From the NCBI RefSeq assembly GCF_002127325.2, contig NC_035436.2, positions 31,025,558-31,089,557 of the forward strand: 64,000 nucleotides of DNA, written 5' to 3'. Position 1 is the stretch's first letter, and each line of letters begins with the position of its first letter. Under the pieces are notes generated by a model, which did not search any database, was not told where the DNA came from, and saw only the letters and a program-made list of their open reading frames with translations. This document shows, in pieces, positions 53,161-63,956 of this stretch. The position numbers and the translations under genes were made by a program. Origin of the DNA: Helianthus annuus (taxonomy: Eukaryota; Streptophyta; Magnoliopsida; Asterales; Asteraceae).

Positions 53161-54735
53161 ACTCTACCACGGCGCGTGCGAGCGCTACAGCTTACGATTC
53201 AGTCTAGCCTTCCAACACAGATACGAGATGCTCAGGCAGAAGCATTGAAACCAGAAAACGTCAGGGCTGAAGCCCTACGCGGCTCAAGGCAACGATTAGA
53301 ACAGAAGGCAGACGGCGCCTACTATGTAACGGGGCGTATTTGGGTCCCACTTTATGGCGGTCTACGCGAACTTGTAATGGATGAAGCTCACAAGTCTCGC
53401 TATTCGGTACATCCAGGGTCGGACAAAATGTACCACGACATCAGAACTACTTATTGGTGGCCTAGCATGAAGGCCCACATCGCTACTTATGTCGGCAAGT
53501 GCTTGACCTGTGCGAGAGTCAAGGTTGAATACCAGAAACCAGCGGGCCTACTTCAGCAGCCTAAGATACCGCAATGGAAATGGGAAGAAATTTCCATGGA
53601 TTTCGTTACAGGCCTACCTAGATCCCAGCGTGGGAATGATACCATATGGGTGATCCTGGATCGACTCACCAAGTCTGCACACTTCCTGGCTATAAAGGAA
53701 ACGGATAAGTTTTCCACTCTTGTAGACGTCTATCTCAAGGAAGTTGTCTCGAGGCACGGGGTGCCCACTTCAATCATTTCGGATCGGGATGCACGATTGA
53801 CATCAGAACTATGGCAAGCGATGCACAAATCTTTCGGCTCACAGTTAGACATGAGCACAGCATATCATCCTCAGACGGATGGGCAGTCTGAGCGAACGAT
53901 CTAAACTCTTGAAGACATGCTTCGGGCATGCGTTATTGATTTCGGCAACGGCTGGGAAAAGCACCTCCCTTTGGTGGAGTTCTCATACAATAACAGTTAT
54001 CACACCAGCATACAAGCCGCTCCATTCGAGGCATTGTACGGACGTAAATGCCGGTCACCTCTCTGTTGGGCAGAGGTGGGGGATAGTCAGATCACGGGTC
54101 CAGAGATCGTAGTGGACGCCACAGAAAAGATTGCACAAATACGACAACGCATGGCGGCAGCACGCGACCGTCAGAAAGCCTACGCGGACAAGCGTAGAAA
54201 GCCATTGGAATTTCAGGTCGGGGACCGGGTTTTACTTAAAGTCTCACCCTGGAAGGGTGTGGTACGTTTTGGCAAACGGGGCAAACTAAATCCGCGGTAC
54301 GTCGGACCGTTCGAAATCATTGAGAAAATCGGCAAAGTAGCCTACAAGCTAAACCTAGCAGCTGAACTCGGGGCAGTTCACAATGTATTTCACGTGTCGA
54401 ATCTGAAGAAGTGCCTATCAGATGAGACCCTTATCATTCCTTTCAAAGAACTCACTATCGACGAGCGGTTGCAGTTCGTCGAGGAACCAATAGAAATCAC
54501 GGACCGGGATGTGAAGGTCCTCAAACACAAGAGAATCCCTCTTGTTCGAGTTCGTTGGAACTCCAGGCGTGGCCCAGAGTACACCTGGGAACGCGAAGAC
54601 AGGATGACAGAAAAGTACCCCCAGTTATTCGGAACCAATGCAACCACTACTGAGGCTGAAGCTACTACTTCGAAATTTCGGGACGAAATTCCAGATCAAC
54701 GGGGGGAGGATGTGACACCCCAGGAAAACCAGTGA
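53161..54735 (+). pseudogene. pol: Element F integrase and chromodomain
   Basis: The zinc domain has [14 protein letters not shown] and [12 protein letters not shown]. The core has D in [10 protein letters not shown] in IISDRDARL and E in [11 protein letters not shown] at 53902-53904 follows directly; D and C have glutamine (CAA) there. The frame is open again from 53905: [41 protein letters not shown] and the chromodomain [28 protein letters not shown]. It stops at 54733-54735 after a tail that runs through a vestigial PPT/LTR-start-like sequence (54701-54721). Confidence 0.9.
54701..54721 (+). other. Vestigial PPT/U3-start-like sequence in F coding tail
   Basis: GGGGGGAGGA is followed by TGTGACACCCC, the form of a PPT plus LTR start in related elements, but it lies 91 bp upstream of the real LTR start and inside the pol frame. 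A hairpin copy (GAAATTTCGGGACGAAATT, 54672-54690) precedes it, as for a genuine PPT. The same arrangement is in element D (about 36134-36182). Confidence 0.65.
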
Positions 54736-54774
54736 ACGATATAACTTACCTAGCTTCCTCAGCGAGTGCATACC

Positions 54775-54811
54775 AAATTTCGGGACGAAATTTCTTTTTA
54801 GTTGGGGATAA
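54775..54811 (+). other. Element F pre-PPT hairpin and polypurine tract
   Basis: AAATTTCGGGACGAAATTT (54775-54793) has perfect 8-bp arms around GGA. GTTGGGGATAA (54801-54811) abuts the 3' LTR. Confidence 0.85.
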
Positions 54812-57076
54812 TGTGACAACTCGTACTTCGAACTTATCTTGTGTAACGTTATATGCTTACGTGAATTATATTATTTATATGAATGCTATGTGTTATATGC
54901 GTATGTGAATGTTACACGAACCGAACCGTACAACATATATCAAACGCACAAGGCCATTGGGCCGTATTGTTTGTACTCGGACCATAGGGCAACCGAGTGG
55001 GCTCGGCCCACTCCCCTTATACGCAAACAAACACTCCTTAGGGACTTGTTTTCTCATTTTTGCAAAACATAACACACACACAAGTCACAAAACCCTAGTC
55101 GCTACTTCTCTCCCCCTCTCGTTTCTCTTGGAACACGACGGCAACAACCCTTTGGCGAATTCGGATCACTCTCTCTCTCCTTGTTTGATCTAACCGATTA
55201 GTGATTACCGAATTATGTTTGTTGATTAGTTTTGGTTGACATGATGTTATGAATAATTGAATGGTTCTTGATGTGGTAACAATCATATGATTCGGGTTGC
55301 ATGTTGTTAATTTGGAACCGTAGATGTTAATCGGATTTGATGTAGATATGTTTCTCTGCTATGTTCTTATGATTTGGTTGGTTAACTTGTTGTTGTTCTA
55401 GTTAATCGGATCATGTTACTATTGCATAGGTATTAGTATTGTTGATTATTGCTTGTTCATGTTTAAACCGGTTAGGGTTCATATGAAAGGCATGATAAAT
55501 TTCCTGTTTGATCGATAATATGTTAGAAGAATGATTGGAAACTTGTTAATTGATTGTTATGATAAGTTTGGAAACTTGGATAAGTGTAACCGATCTGCAT
55601 GAAATCAGGAAAATTGTTACAAATTGCTAGTCTCGACACGGTTGCGAGTCGAGAACTCCCCGTTGCGACTCGAGACCGGACCATGACAAGCCGAGACCGA
55701 GGTTGCGAGTCCCGTTGCGACTCGAGACCGGACCATGACAAGCCGAGACCGAGGTTGCGAGTCCCGTTGCGACTCGAGATCGGACCATGACAAACCGAGA
55801 CCGCCCCTGTTGCGACTCGAGATCTCATTCGTTGCGACTCGAGATCTCGACACCAGCCCAACTCGAGACCGCTTGGTCTCGACTCGAGAATGTGAGCACG
55901 GGCACCTTATTGGACTGTTTAAATCTCATTGGGCCGATGTGTTATTGGGTTGCTATGTTATTTGGGCCGGGAACTATTGAATTTCATCGGGTGAACCGCA
56001 CAAGGATGTTGGGCATTGTGCGAGTCCAAATCTTGCATACGTTGTTAACTGTTAAAGTGTATTTGACTGATTACGTGTTGCCATGATAAATACGTGTTAA
56101 CTTATGTGATACATACGTGCATTACTTGAAGTCAAAACCTGACTTGTATGGGAACCCTGTTATGACGAGGTTGACCACTTTAGTTCAAGAACCTTTTGTG
56201 TATCTGCCGAGCAAACCAAGGTGAGTTCACACAGCCAAGGCATGGGATTCCCGGGTTGGGAATTGGGTTGGAATGTTGACATGGAATGATTACTCGTACT
56301 TACGCAATCACTAGACTATAGACCATCGTCCTCAGGATAGTCAGGACACTTACGTAAAACCTGCGTAAACTAGTATCTACCATTGTCTCCCGGGTCGGGA
56401 GGACACTTATGTAAATCCTGCGTAACCTAATACCCACTACTGTCTTCCGGGTCGGAAGGACACTTACGTAAATCCTACGTAAACCCCACGCGTACCACTG
56501 TCCTCGGGGAAGGGCACTCACGTAAATCCTACGTGACCTTGTACGTATTCCTGTTCTCGGATTAAGAAGAACACATGGTTGCAAATAGTCTAGTAAGTAC
56601 CGTAATGGGAAGCCCCCGTTAGCAAAGGTAAACGTGGGAATCCCCCACTAGTAATATATATATATAAGCATGGGAAACCCCCACCATTAGTACATACATG
56701 CATGGGAAGCCCCAACTAGATGAACATACTCATTACTATTACGAACTTATTTTCTGTGAACTCGCTCAACTAGTTGTTGATTATCTGCTACATGCCTTGC
56801 AGGACCTTAGGTACACTATGGAGCTTGCACAGGGAGGAGCAGGTCGTTGTGGGATACGGATCGTGAACGATATTTGAACTTATAACTTATTATGGGTTTT
56901 CATTATTATGCTTCCGCTACTTAAACAAAGTTTGGTTTGAACATCAATCGTATTGATTTGGGTTTTTGAACTACTTTAACTATTATATGCTTGTTCAATA
57001 TGATTGGTGGCTTGATCCTGGTCATGTCACGCCTCCAAGCGGTGGTACTCCGCGTGTGGATTTTGGGGGTGTGACA
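54812..57076 (+). repeat. Element F 3' LTR
   Basis: 2,265 bp, near-identical to the 5' LTR, including an AT-microsatellite two bases longer. It ends GGGGGTGTGACA with TSD TCAGA at 57077-57081. Confidence 0.95.
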
Positions 57077-57081
57077 TCAGA

Positions 57082-58222
57082 CACATCATAATCGAATCTC
57101 ACCTCACACGTCTACTACATACTAAAGCTTAGGAACACGTGGAAGCATGTATCACATAAACACATAGGCACATAACCACAGATTCACATAATCACAGAAG
57201 CACATAAGCACGTAGAGCACAGAATCACAGAGGCACATAATATCACGTAATCCTCCTATCAGTACACGGAAGCAGTCAGAATACAGAAACCTATTATTCA
57301 AAGTTCGCGAGTCATTCGTATATAGAGATCGCGTATAGCTTATCGATTAGTATAGTATAAGCATATATCGTAGCATAATGTCGTTCTTATTGTAGCGACT
57401 TGTTAGAGTATTGAGATAGAAGAGCAATGGGGTTGTGTGTGTCGATCGAAGTGAGAGCAAAAGTCGAGTAAATCTCAAAATTTTAAACACATAAACAGTA
57501 AACACATATAAACACATAAAATCAACAAGTCATCAGAGTCAGCAGTTGCGGGCTCAGAATCGAAACACACAAAAAAATCGAGAGATAGATTGTCTGCGGC
57601 TATTAGACATCGACTACCCAAAGCGATTCGACTATTCTCAAGGATTTGTCGTACACATTTTGACTTTCAGGATAGGGCCTCTGCCTCGATTCTTGGGCAT
57701 CCGGCGCACATCCCTCTAGCCGTATTGTGAGTTCAGGTCGTTGGAGTCCGTCGAGACTTTGGTGAGAGTTTTGGGTAAAATCCATGGACAAGCCGTCAAG
57801 GTTAGGGTTTCACCCCTAGCTTGACAACTTTCCCTTGATTTTAGTAAAATAAAGGAGATTATTCATCAAAATATGAATTTCACTCCTGGTTTGGTATAAT
57901 GCTCCCCGTTAAACAAGCGTTCGTTATTAAAAAAGAATAATGAAGAGATCATTGATAAGTTGATAAAAACAGCAATGATCAAGCAAATTACTCGAGAGTT
58001 TGCGGTTTTCACACCTAATCTTGACTAAATCGCTTTCTCATTATTGAAAATTCGAGTGCGGTGATAGTGTAGCGTAGGCGAAGATAACGAAGGATAGTAA
58101 TATGCTCATACATAGTCCCTAATGGACACGCACGAGTTGGCCTATTGGGTCCTAACTATAGTCTAGGTCTCTAAGACATCGACCCGAACTAGGTCGAGTA
58201 TTACCTAATTCCCTATAGTTAT
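57082..58222 (-). other. Element E leader (split from gag by F)
   Basis: Non-coding leader of E between its PBS and the F insertion. It contains CACATAAGCACA-type runs and no supported ORF. With 47395-47421 on the other side of F it would give a leader of about 1.17 kb. Confidence 0.6.
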
Positions 58223-58235
58223 GGCTCTGATACCA
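58223..58235 (-). other. Element E primer-binding site
   Basis: GGCTCTGATACCA on the + strand (TGGTATCAGAGCC in element sense), three bases from the 5' LTR end. Confidence 0.92.
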
Positions 58236-59116
58236 ACCTGTCACACCCCAACCATGGCGGAATCATCGGGACATGGCACTGAGCGAAACAGATTGTCCAG
58301 AAGTTTCCATAACAATTATCATTACTATTCAATTTAAATAATATGTCCCATACCGTATCTCAAACAGTAAATAAATTATTACAGACAAAATCCAGGCAAA
58401 TATTCTGTTCTGACAACTCAGATTTAAATAAACAACAATTGTTTATCTGCTTCTAGAGACCCTTAATTTAACTACTACAGACAACTATTTGTTGGGCTCT
58501 AGAGCTTTATTCTAGCCTCGCTTTCCTAACAGATAAGCATCTTAAACACCTGTCACATACGTTAAAATAAAGTCAATACATCAAATGTAAAGGTGAGCAT
58601 ATAAGTTTGATAATAGCATAATAGAGTTCGAAATAGTTTACGCATAACCAGCACGTACACAGAGGAAAACGATGCATGTTAATTATCGACATGGATCTAT
58701 CGATACTAATGACTGCGGGTTGACTGCCCGAGGTAGTTCGCAATACATGATTATCACCGTAATCCATGCAAGTAATTGTCCTTAACAACCCCCGTGTGAA
58801 CGGGTGCTGAGTCCAAACTATAGTACTATCGTTGTTAAGGCAGGTAGACAGCATTCCACGTGTAAACATAACAACAAGCATTCATTTAGTCACGTAATAC
58901 ATGCGATAACGGTTAGCGTTTAAAGTATTGCATAGTGTGTTCGATTGTGATTTAGATTAAGTAACGTATGTAACACCTAAAAGTGCGAAAGCAAAACGGG
59001 TTCGAGTATACTCACAGCGGTTGATGGATTGAAGGGAGCGCTTGAGAGTAAGATTAGCCTGAACTGTTCGATAGTATAACGATAAGCAATGCGTAGAACG
59101 GAAACAAGTGTTGGAG

Positions 59117-59721
59117 GATCGGACAATTGGTCGATCGGACAGTAGTCCGATCAGACGGCTGACCGTTCGGTTGACAGTCCGTTCGGACAGTTGTCCGGTC
59201 GGACGGGAGTCCGATCGGATGGCTGTTCGAGTGGATTGTTTCTCCCTTTGAGTAGGATGTGTTTGTGTATGATGGCTGACTTTTGAAGTTTTCGTTGTAG
59301 CATTTGAAAACCTTGAAGTATCTTTGCCTTTCAGGTCGGTCGATCGGACGGTCGTTCGATCGGCCGGCAACCCGATCAGCTAGGTACTTCAGCAAAACAA
59401 GTTCTCGGCAGGGTGTCACCTGGTCGGACGGCTGTTCGATCGGGTGGCACTCCTAGTGCGTCGAACATGTGAAAAATCGATTAAGTGTTGAAGTCAAGTA
59501 TCTCATGATCCGAAGAGTAATCCAATCGGACGGTAGTCCGATCGAACAACAGTTCGTTCAATACTTAAACTTCAAATAGGTTGGTCATGTGTGGAACCAT
59601 GTGCTAGCCGATCGGCTGGCCAGTCGATCGGCTAACTGTCCGATCGGCTGGCTCTCCGTTCGGACAGCAGTCCGATCGGTCAGCACCCTAACCTGGTCGG
59701 CCTGTTCGTCTAACACTTGGG
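59117..59721. repeat. GATCGGAC hairpin clusters in E LTR (downstream)
   Basis: Three groups (about 59117-59222, 59336-59450, 59521-59720) of words such as GATCGGAC-agta-GTCCGATC (59133-59152), CGGAC-agtt-GTCCG and GATCGGCTGGC. Copies alternate in orientation with a period near 20-22 bp. They lie downstream of the TATA box in element sense, within the expected leader. Confidence 0.9.
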
Positions 59722-60351
59722 TGTTCTGATTGTTTGTCGTTTTATCGAGGTATTTTGACAACGAGTCAAGCCACAGAACCTCTTCTTTACTTGGTTCTCC
59801 TGATCGGACAGGAATCACCCAAATCCGGTTGATGAACGGTTCGAGACAGTGTTTTACGTTTAACCCGAAATCGGTGAACCTCGTGGATAGATTCCGGATC
59901 TTGAGTCACACAACCACCGAATGGTTAGTAAGTCGGCACAAGCTCCGTTTCTATCGGTTTTGGAGGTATTGAGTGTAAAAGAGTTGAAAGAAAGTTGAAA
60001 AACCATCTTTCAATCCCCTTTTACCGTGAATATGTTTAGATCCGTGAAGGATCTTTGTTTGTTTATGTGGAAATCGGTTAGATCCAAGTTATTCCCGGTG
60101 GATTGAGGCCAAAACTTGAAGTTCTTCAAGAACCCATGATGACATCATCCTAGAACACTTGAATCTTGATGATTTCACGGTTAAAAGTTATGATTTGAAA
60201 GATAGAAATGTGTAGGAGTGCGTGTAGATCAAGAAAGTACAAGATTTAGGACGAAATCTTACCAGAATCGAGAGAAATCTGAGAAATGGTGAGCTGAGCG
60301 TGCTGGTCGGACAGAGGTTTCCAAAAGTAGAAAGTTTGACAATGACAGGGG

Positions 60352-60359
60352 TATTTATA
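60352..60359 (-). promoter_or_regulatory. Element E LTR TATA box
   Basis: TATAAATA on the minus strand (TATTTATA on +). A 16-bp perfect palindrome and further hairpins (60381-60490) lie 21 bp upstream in element sense. Confidence 0.65.
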
Positions 60360-60380
60360 GGATGCCAAAAGAGGTAAAGG

Positions 60381-60490
60381 CTGGCCGATCGGCCAGGCAG
60401 CTCGATCGGACAGTCTGTCCGATCGGACAGCAGTCCGATCGGCTGGCTGTTCAATCGGCTGGTAGCCTGATCGTTCAGCTGCCTGATCGA
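60381..60490. repeat. GATCGGAC hairpin cluster at E promoter
   Basis: CTGGCCGATCGGCCAG (60381-60396) is a perfect palindrome. CGATCGGACAG-t-CTGTCCGATCG (60403-60425) has 11-bp arms. GATCGGACAG-cagtCCGATCGG and weaker copies follow to about 60490. The cluster ends 21 bp from the TATA box. Confidence 0.92.
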
Positions 60491-61084
60491 GTGTTCGGCG
60501 CGATGATTTCTGATATTTCGATTTCGATTGCGATTCTATGAGGATACGATGGAGTTTTCTATTCAAATTACTTTTTAATCCCAATTTCTATATCTAACAT
60601 ACAAGCATCTATATTTCGCGCTGTCTTTTCGCCACCAATTATCATAATTCGATTTCGATTGAGTTCGATTGGGTTTCGATTGCGATTTGATTGATTACCA
60701 CACATAACATAAAATAAACATGCACAAGTAACACATAAGGCACACACACACGTATAACAATAACCAAGCCTTGTGATATTCGAGTTTCGAGTTCGATGAT
60801 GATTAGATTAGTTCGATTATTGATCAATTGACTTTATCGCATTGTTACTTCCTATGATTCACAGTCGTAAAGCAGTTCGCATTGAGAAATATACTTTGAT
60901 TGCTTCGATTCTAATTAATTACTCCACATATTACAACTAACGTAAAAACATAAAATAGACTAATTACAGTCAAAGAGTCAAACAGTAATTGAGCAAGGAG
61001 TGACAGATTGCAATTAGCGATCTTTTCTTCCTTTGACTTCAATCTTGACTTTGACTTTGAATTTCGGAAACACGGGGTGTTACA

Positions 61085-63956
61085 GTAATTATTGAAACTG
61101 TTGCTGATCTGGGAAGGCCAGGCGGGCCGCGTAGCCCCCCCCCCCATTCTTACGCAGGCCGTGTGAGATGCCCAACGACCAGAAACTTGAAATTCAGCAA
61201 CTGTTTGATAATTCAGGGGCCAAACTTGCAATTTCTTTGTGTGATAAGAAAGTTAACACCTCCTCAAGGCTTTGTACCTGCTTGTGACAATTGTATGGCC
61301 ATGATTCTTGCTTGGACGTTACACAAACATGTGTCATGATCTTGTAACTTTGCAACAAGTATAAATAGCTTGGCCATTTCATTTGTTTCCTCACACTTGG
61401 TCTAAATTCTCTAAGTTGATGTTTCATAACTTCATACCTGAGAATTTATAAGATCAAGTTCAAGCAAGGACCTTTTGTAAGCCTTCTTTCATTCTTTTAA
61501 TTCTTTCTAGATTAAAAGTCAAACAGTGTTTGACTTTCAGTTTGACTTATCAATGGTCAACGTAAAATTCGTTTGAACTTTGTAACGTGATTTTAATCAC
61601 GATGGTTATAATCCTTAGTGATTATACCTACTGATTACCACGTTAACCAAGCGTGGTGATGAGTCAAAGATTCGGTCAAAATGCGCTTTAGCACGCATTT
61701 TGCCACGGAACTACTTTTAGGTATCAAAACACTTTGTTTTGATACCAAATCAATTTTCTAAGTAGGTTAAACATGTTTTGACATGTTTAACTCGTCACTA
61801 TTAGTTTAGTGCTTGTTTAGGGTCGTAAGTTAAGCGGTCTAGACAACCGCTTACACTTTCGAACCCGACCCGTTTGGTCGATCATTAGGATCTGACCAAG
61901 CTTGATTAGTGATCATAGTTGCATAGGGAATAACCTCTGAGGTTATGCCTTATAATCACATAGGATTGGTTAGTCAATTGTTAGTTAGCTTATATGCCCA
62001 TAGGAAATGACCAAAATGCCCTTTTGAAGCATAAATCCGTATTTTGCATATGTGATCAACTTTTTGACATATAATCTGATTTAGTAACATGTTTAGGCAT
62101 AATTGGGCATGTAAGACTTGACATAGCACATAGTTAACCATCCGAACATAGTTTTACGCAAACGACGCATTATAGTGGCTTATACTACCATAATGGGTCG
62201 AAACGGGTCAAAAGCACATAGGTAGACTTTCAAATCAGAATGTAAGGTCTATTAAATCATACCATATGAGTTCAAATACTCATTTGATTTATAGAACCTC
62301 ATTCTATCCTATCTCCCGATTTAGGATCCGATTATTAACATAGTTACCTATACTAGGTGCCGGTTGATTCCGTGATACTTGGAGCTTTAATTGGTCTTAT
62401 TCTCAAGACTAATAAGCAATCCCAAGTGAGTACATAGTTCCCCTCTTTTACCGTTTTCAAATACTTTGGGGTGATACACATGTACATACGTGTTACTTTC
62501 GTGCATTTCATGCTTTTATGACATAAACATGCTAGTTTCATCTAGTACATATCTAGTACACGTTTTCAATTATGTTTTGCTATGTATGTTAAGCGTGCTA
62601 GCACATTGATTTATTACACATTTGTTGCATATGTTTACTTAGCATATGTACACATGGTTTTACATGACATTTCTGCTATGTATGTTTACTAAGCATGCTA
62701 GCACATTGTTTTACATGAACATTTCTACTATGCATGTTTACTTAGCATTCCTAGTACATGGTTTTCACATGCTACATTGACTATGACATTTGGTGTGTTT
62801 AATCGGGACAATAATACATTCATTAACATTGATCACGCCGCTCGTTAGTATGTAATGGTACCATAGGAATTGACAACTCCCGTTTCCGACTTCCTAGGTT
62901 TGTTTGGAAGTTGGGAATGACAGAATCCGATATACATAACTTAGATAAACCTTTAATTTGTTTAAGGGTTTGTCGCCACAGTCGCAAGGATTGAATGTAT
63001 GCAATTAACATTACTGCATAAATATTTGTAATCATAAAGCATTGTTTTCTGCAAAACATAACATTTGATTTAAACTTAGGTTTATTCAAAAACCTTGTTT
63101 TGTACATTTTTCCTATGGTTGAGTAATTACTTGTTATTCACCATACATGACATTTGTTTCACATTGACATCATCCCATAGTTTAAGTAGGTACTTGCTAC
63201 TTGCTATGCATTTCATTTGGTTATACATGATACATGTTACACATGACATTGAACATGGTTTATACATAAACATTTTTGACATTAAACAAGACATTTTTGG
63301 TTGGTTATTGATAAGTGACTTATGTAACGGGGCTATGTGTTATATGATAAAAGCATAGTGGATACGCCGCTGGTACTTCCTATATATAAGTGCTATTATC
63401 GTATTATACATTGTTGCGTTATCTAAACCACTTGGGCAAGGCATGAAACATTTTATGCAAGAACATGACATTGTTTTACAAAGTACACATTTTATACAAA
63501 TTCACTTTTACTTGGTTATTTGTTTAACCATGCATTTGTCCTTTCATCATCATTTGATTTTCATATCGATTTTCATATGATTTCATAAAGGAAGACATTT
63601 TACAAGGTTCATGACTACATTTTTGTTAAACACTTCTTTTAAACTACAAGTCATGATTCCTACATAAACAAAATCTATGTATCTCACAGACATTTTTATG
63701 CTGACGTACCTATTTTTACATGTGTTTCAGGTGCTAATGCATGATGATGTTTGTGCTTCACTTAGGCGGACTCGGGCCTTAATGACTTAAAAGACTGTTA
63801 ATTATGTTGTTTTAGTTTGAACTCAAAGGACAATGTAAACTTTAATCTTAATAATACATAACTTTAATTACCATGGTTGTTGAAACAATAATTCTGTCGC
63901 ATCATTCCCCGATGTTTCCACCGCGGTTTGTTGTTTTACGCGGTCGGGGTGTGACA
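61085..63956 (+). repeat. Element C 3' LTR, right fragment
   Basis: 2,872 bp equivalent to 26116-28991 of the 5' LTR, including the C-run, TATA box (61360-61367) and terminal GGGGTGTGACA. It is followed by the TSD ATTTG (63957-63961). It begins exactly where element E ends. Confidence 0.95.

Larger units (their letters stand above)
47427..57076 (+). mobile_element. Element F: young, nearly intact chromodomain gypsy element
   Basis: 9,650 bp with LTRs 47427-49689 and 54812-57076 and the TSD TCAGA (47422-47426, 57077-57081). It inserted in the leader of E in the opposite orientation. The LTRs differ at about 20 sites by eye (about 1%). It has PBS, gag with a predicted intron, PR-RT-RNase H, integrase, chromodomain and PPT. 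Two defects were found: a one-base deletion near 51373 and a TAA at 53902-53904. It is the best-preserved autonomous-type element in the window. Confidence 0.95.
42216..61084 (-). mobile_element. Element E: chromodomain gypsy element, inverted, invaded by D and F
   Basis: A minus-strand element. The 5' LTR is at 58239-61084, PBS at 58223-58235, leader at 57082-58222, then (after F) gag-pol at 42741-47394, PPT at 42708-42717 and 492 bp of 3' LTR at 42216-42707. LTR ends in element sense are TGTAACACCCCG and GGGGTGTGACA. It sits in the 3' LTR of C: the base after 61084 corresponds to C LTR position 26116. Its left end and left TSD were lost when D entered and the C/D junction was deleted. The coding region has many stops. 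Confidence 0.87.
58239..61084 (-). repeat. Element E 5' LTR
   Basis: 2,846 bp. In element sense it starts TGTAACACCCCG (61084) and ends GGGGTGTGACA (58239). Its last 490 bp (element start) match 42216-42707. It contains a TATA box and dense GATCGGAC hairpins. Confidence 0.9.
25298..63956 (+). mobile_element. Element C: chromodomain gypsy element split by nested insertions
   Basis: The 5' LTR starts at 25298 (TGTGACATCTG) and the last LTR piece ends at 63956 (GGGGTGTGACA). The flanks are ATTTG at 25293-25297 and 63957-63961, a matching 5-bp duplication. So the two distant LTR pieces belong to one insertion. The internal region (28992-34120) encodes gag, protease, RT, RNase H, integrase and chromodomain with a Met-type PBS, as in Tekay/Del-like elements. 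The 3' LTR is in two pieces, 34121-34319 and 61085-63956, separated by elements D, E and F. About 620 bp of it (equivalent to 25497-26115) is missing. Paralogous LTR segments differ by a few percent. Confidence 0.9.

Noticed and set aside
58957..59370. 137-aa and 121-aa Arg/Ser/Asp-rich ORFs in E LTR
   Set aside because: Shadows of the GATCGGAC hairpin clusters, not conserved as proteins.
61085..63956. Independent solo LTR
   Set aside because: It lacks the first 818 bp, starts exactly at the end of E and shares the ATTTG TSD with the C 5' LTR, so it is the displaced half of the C 3' LTR.
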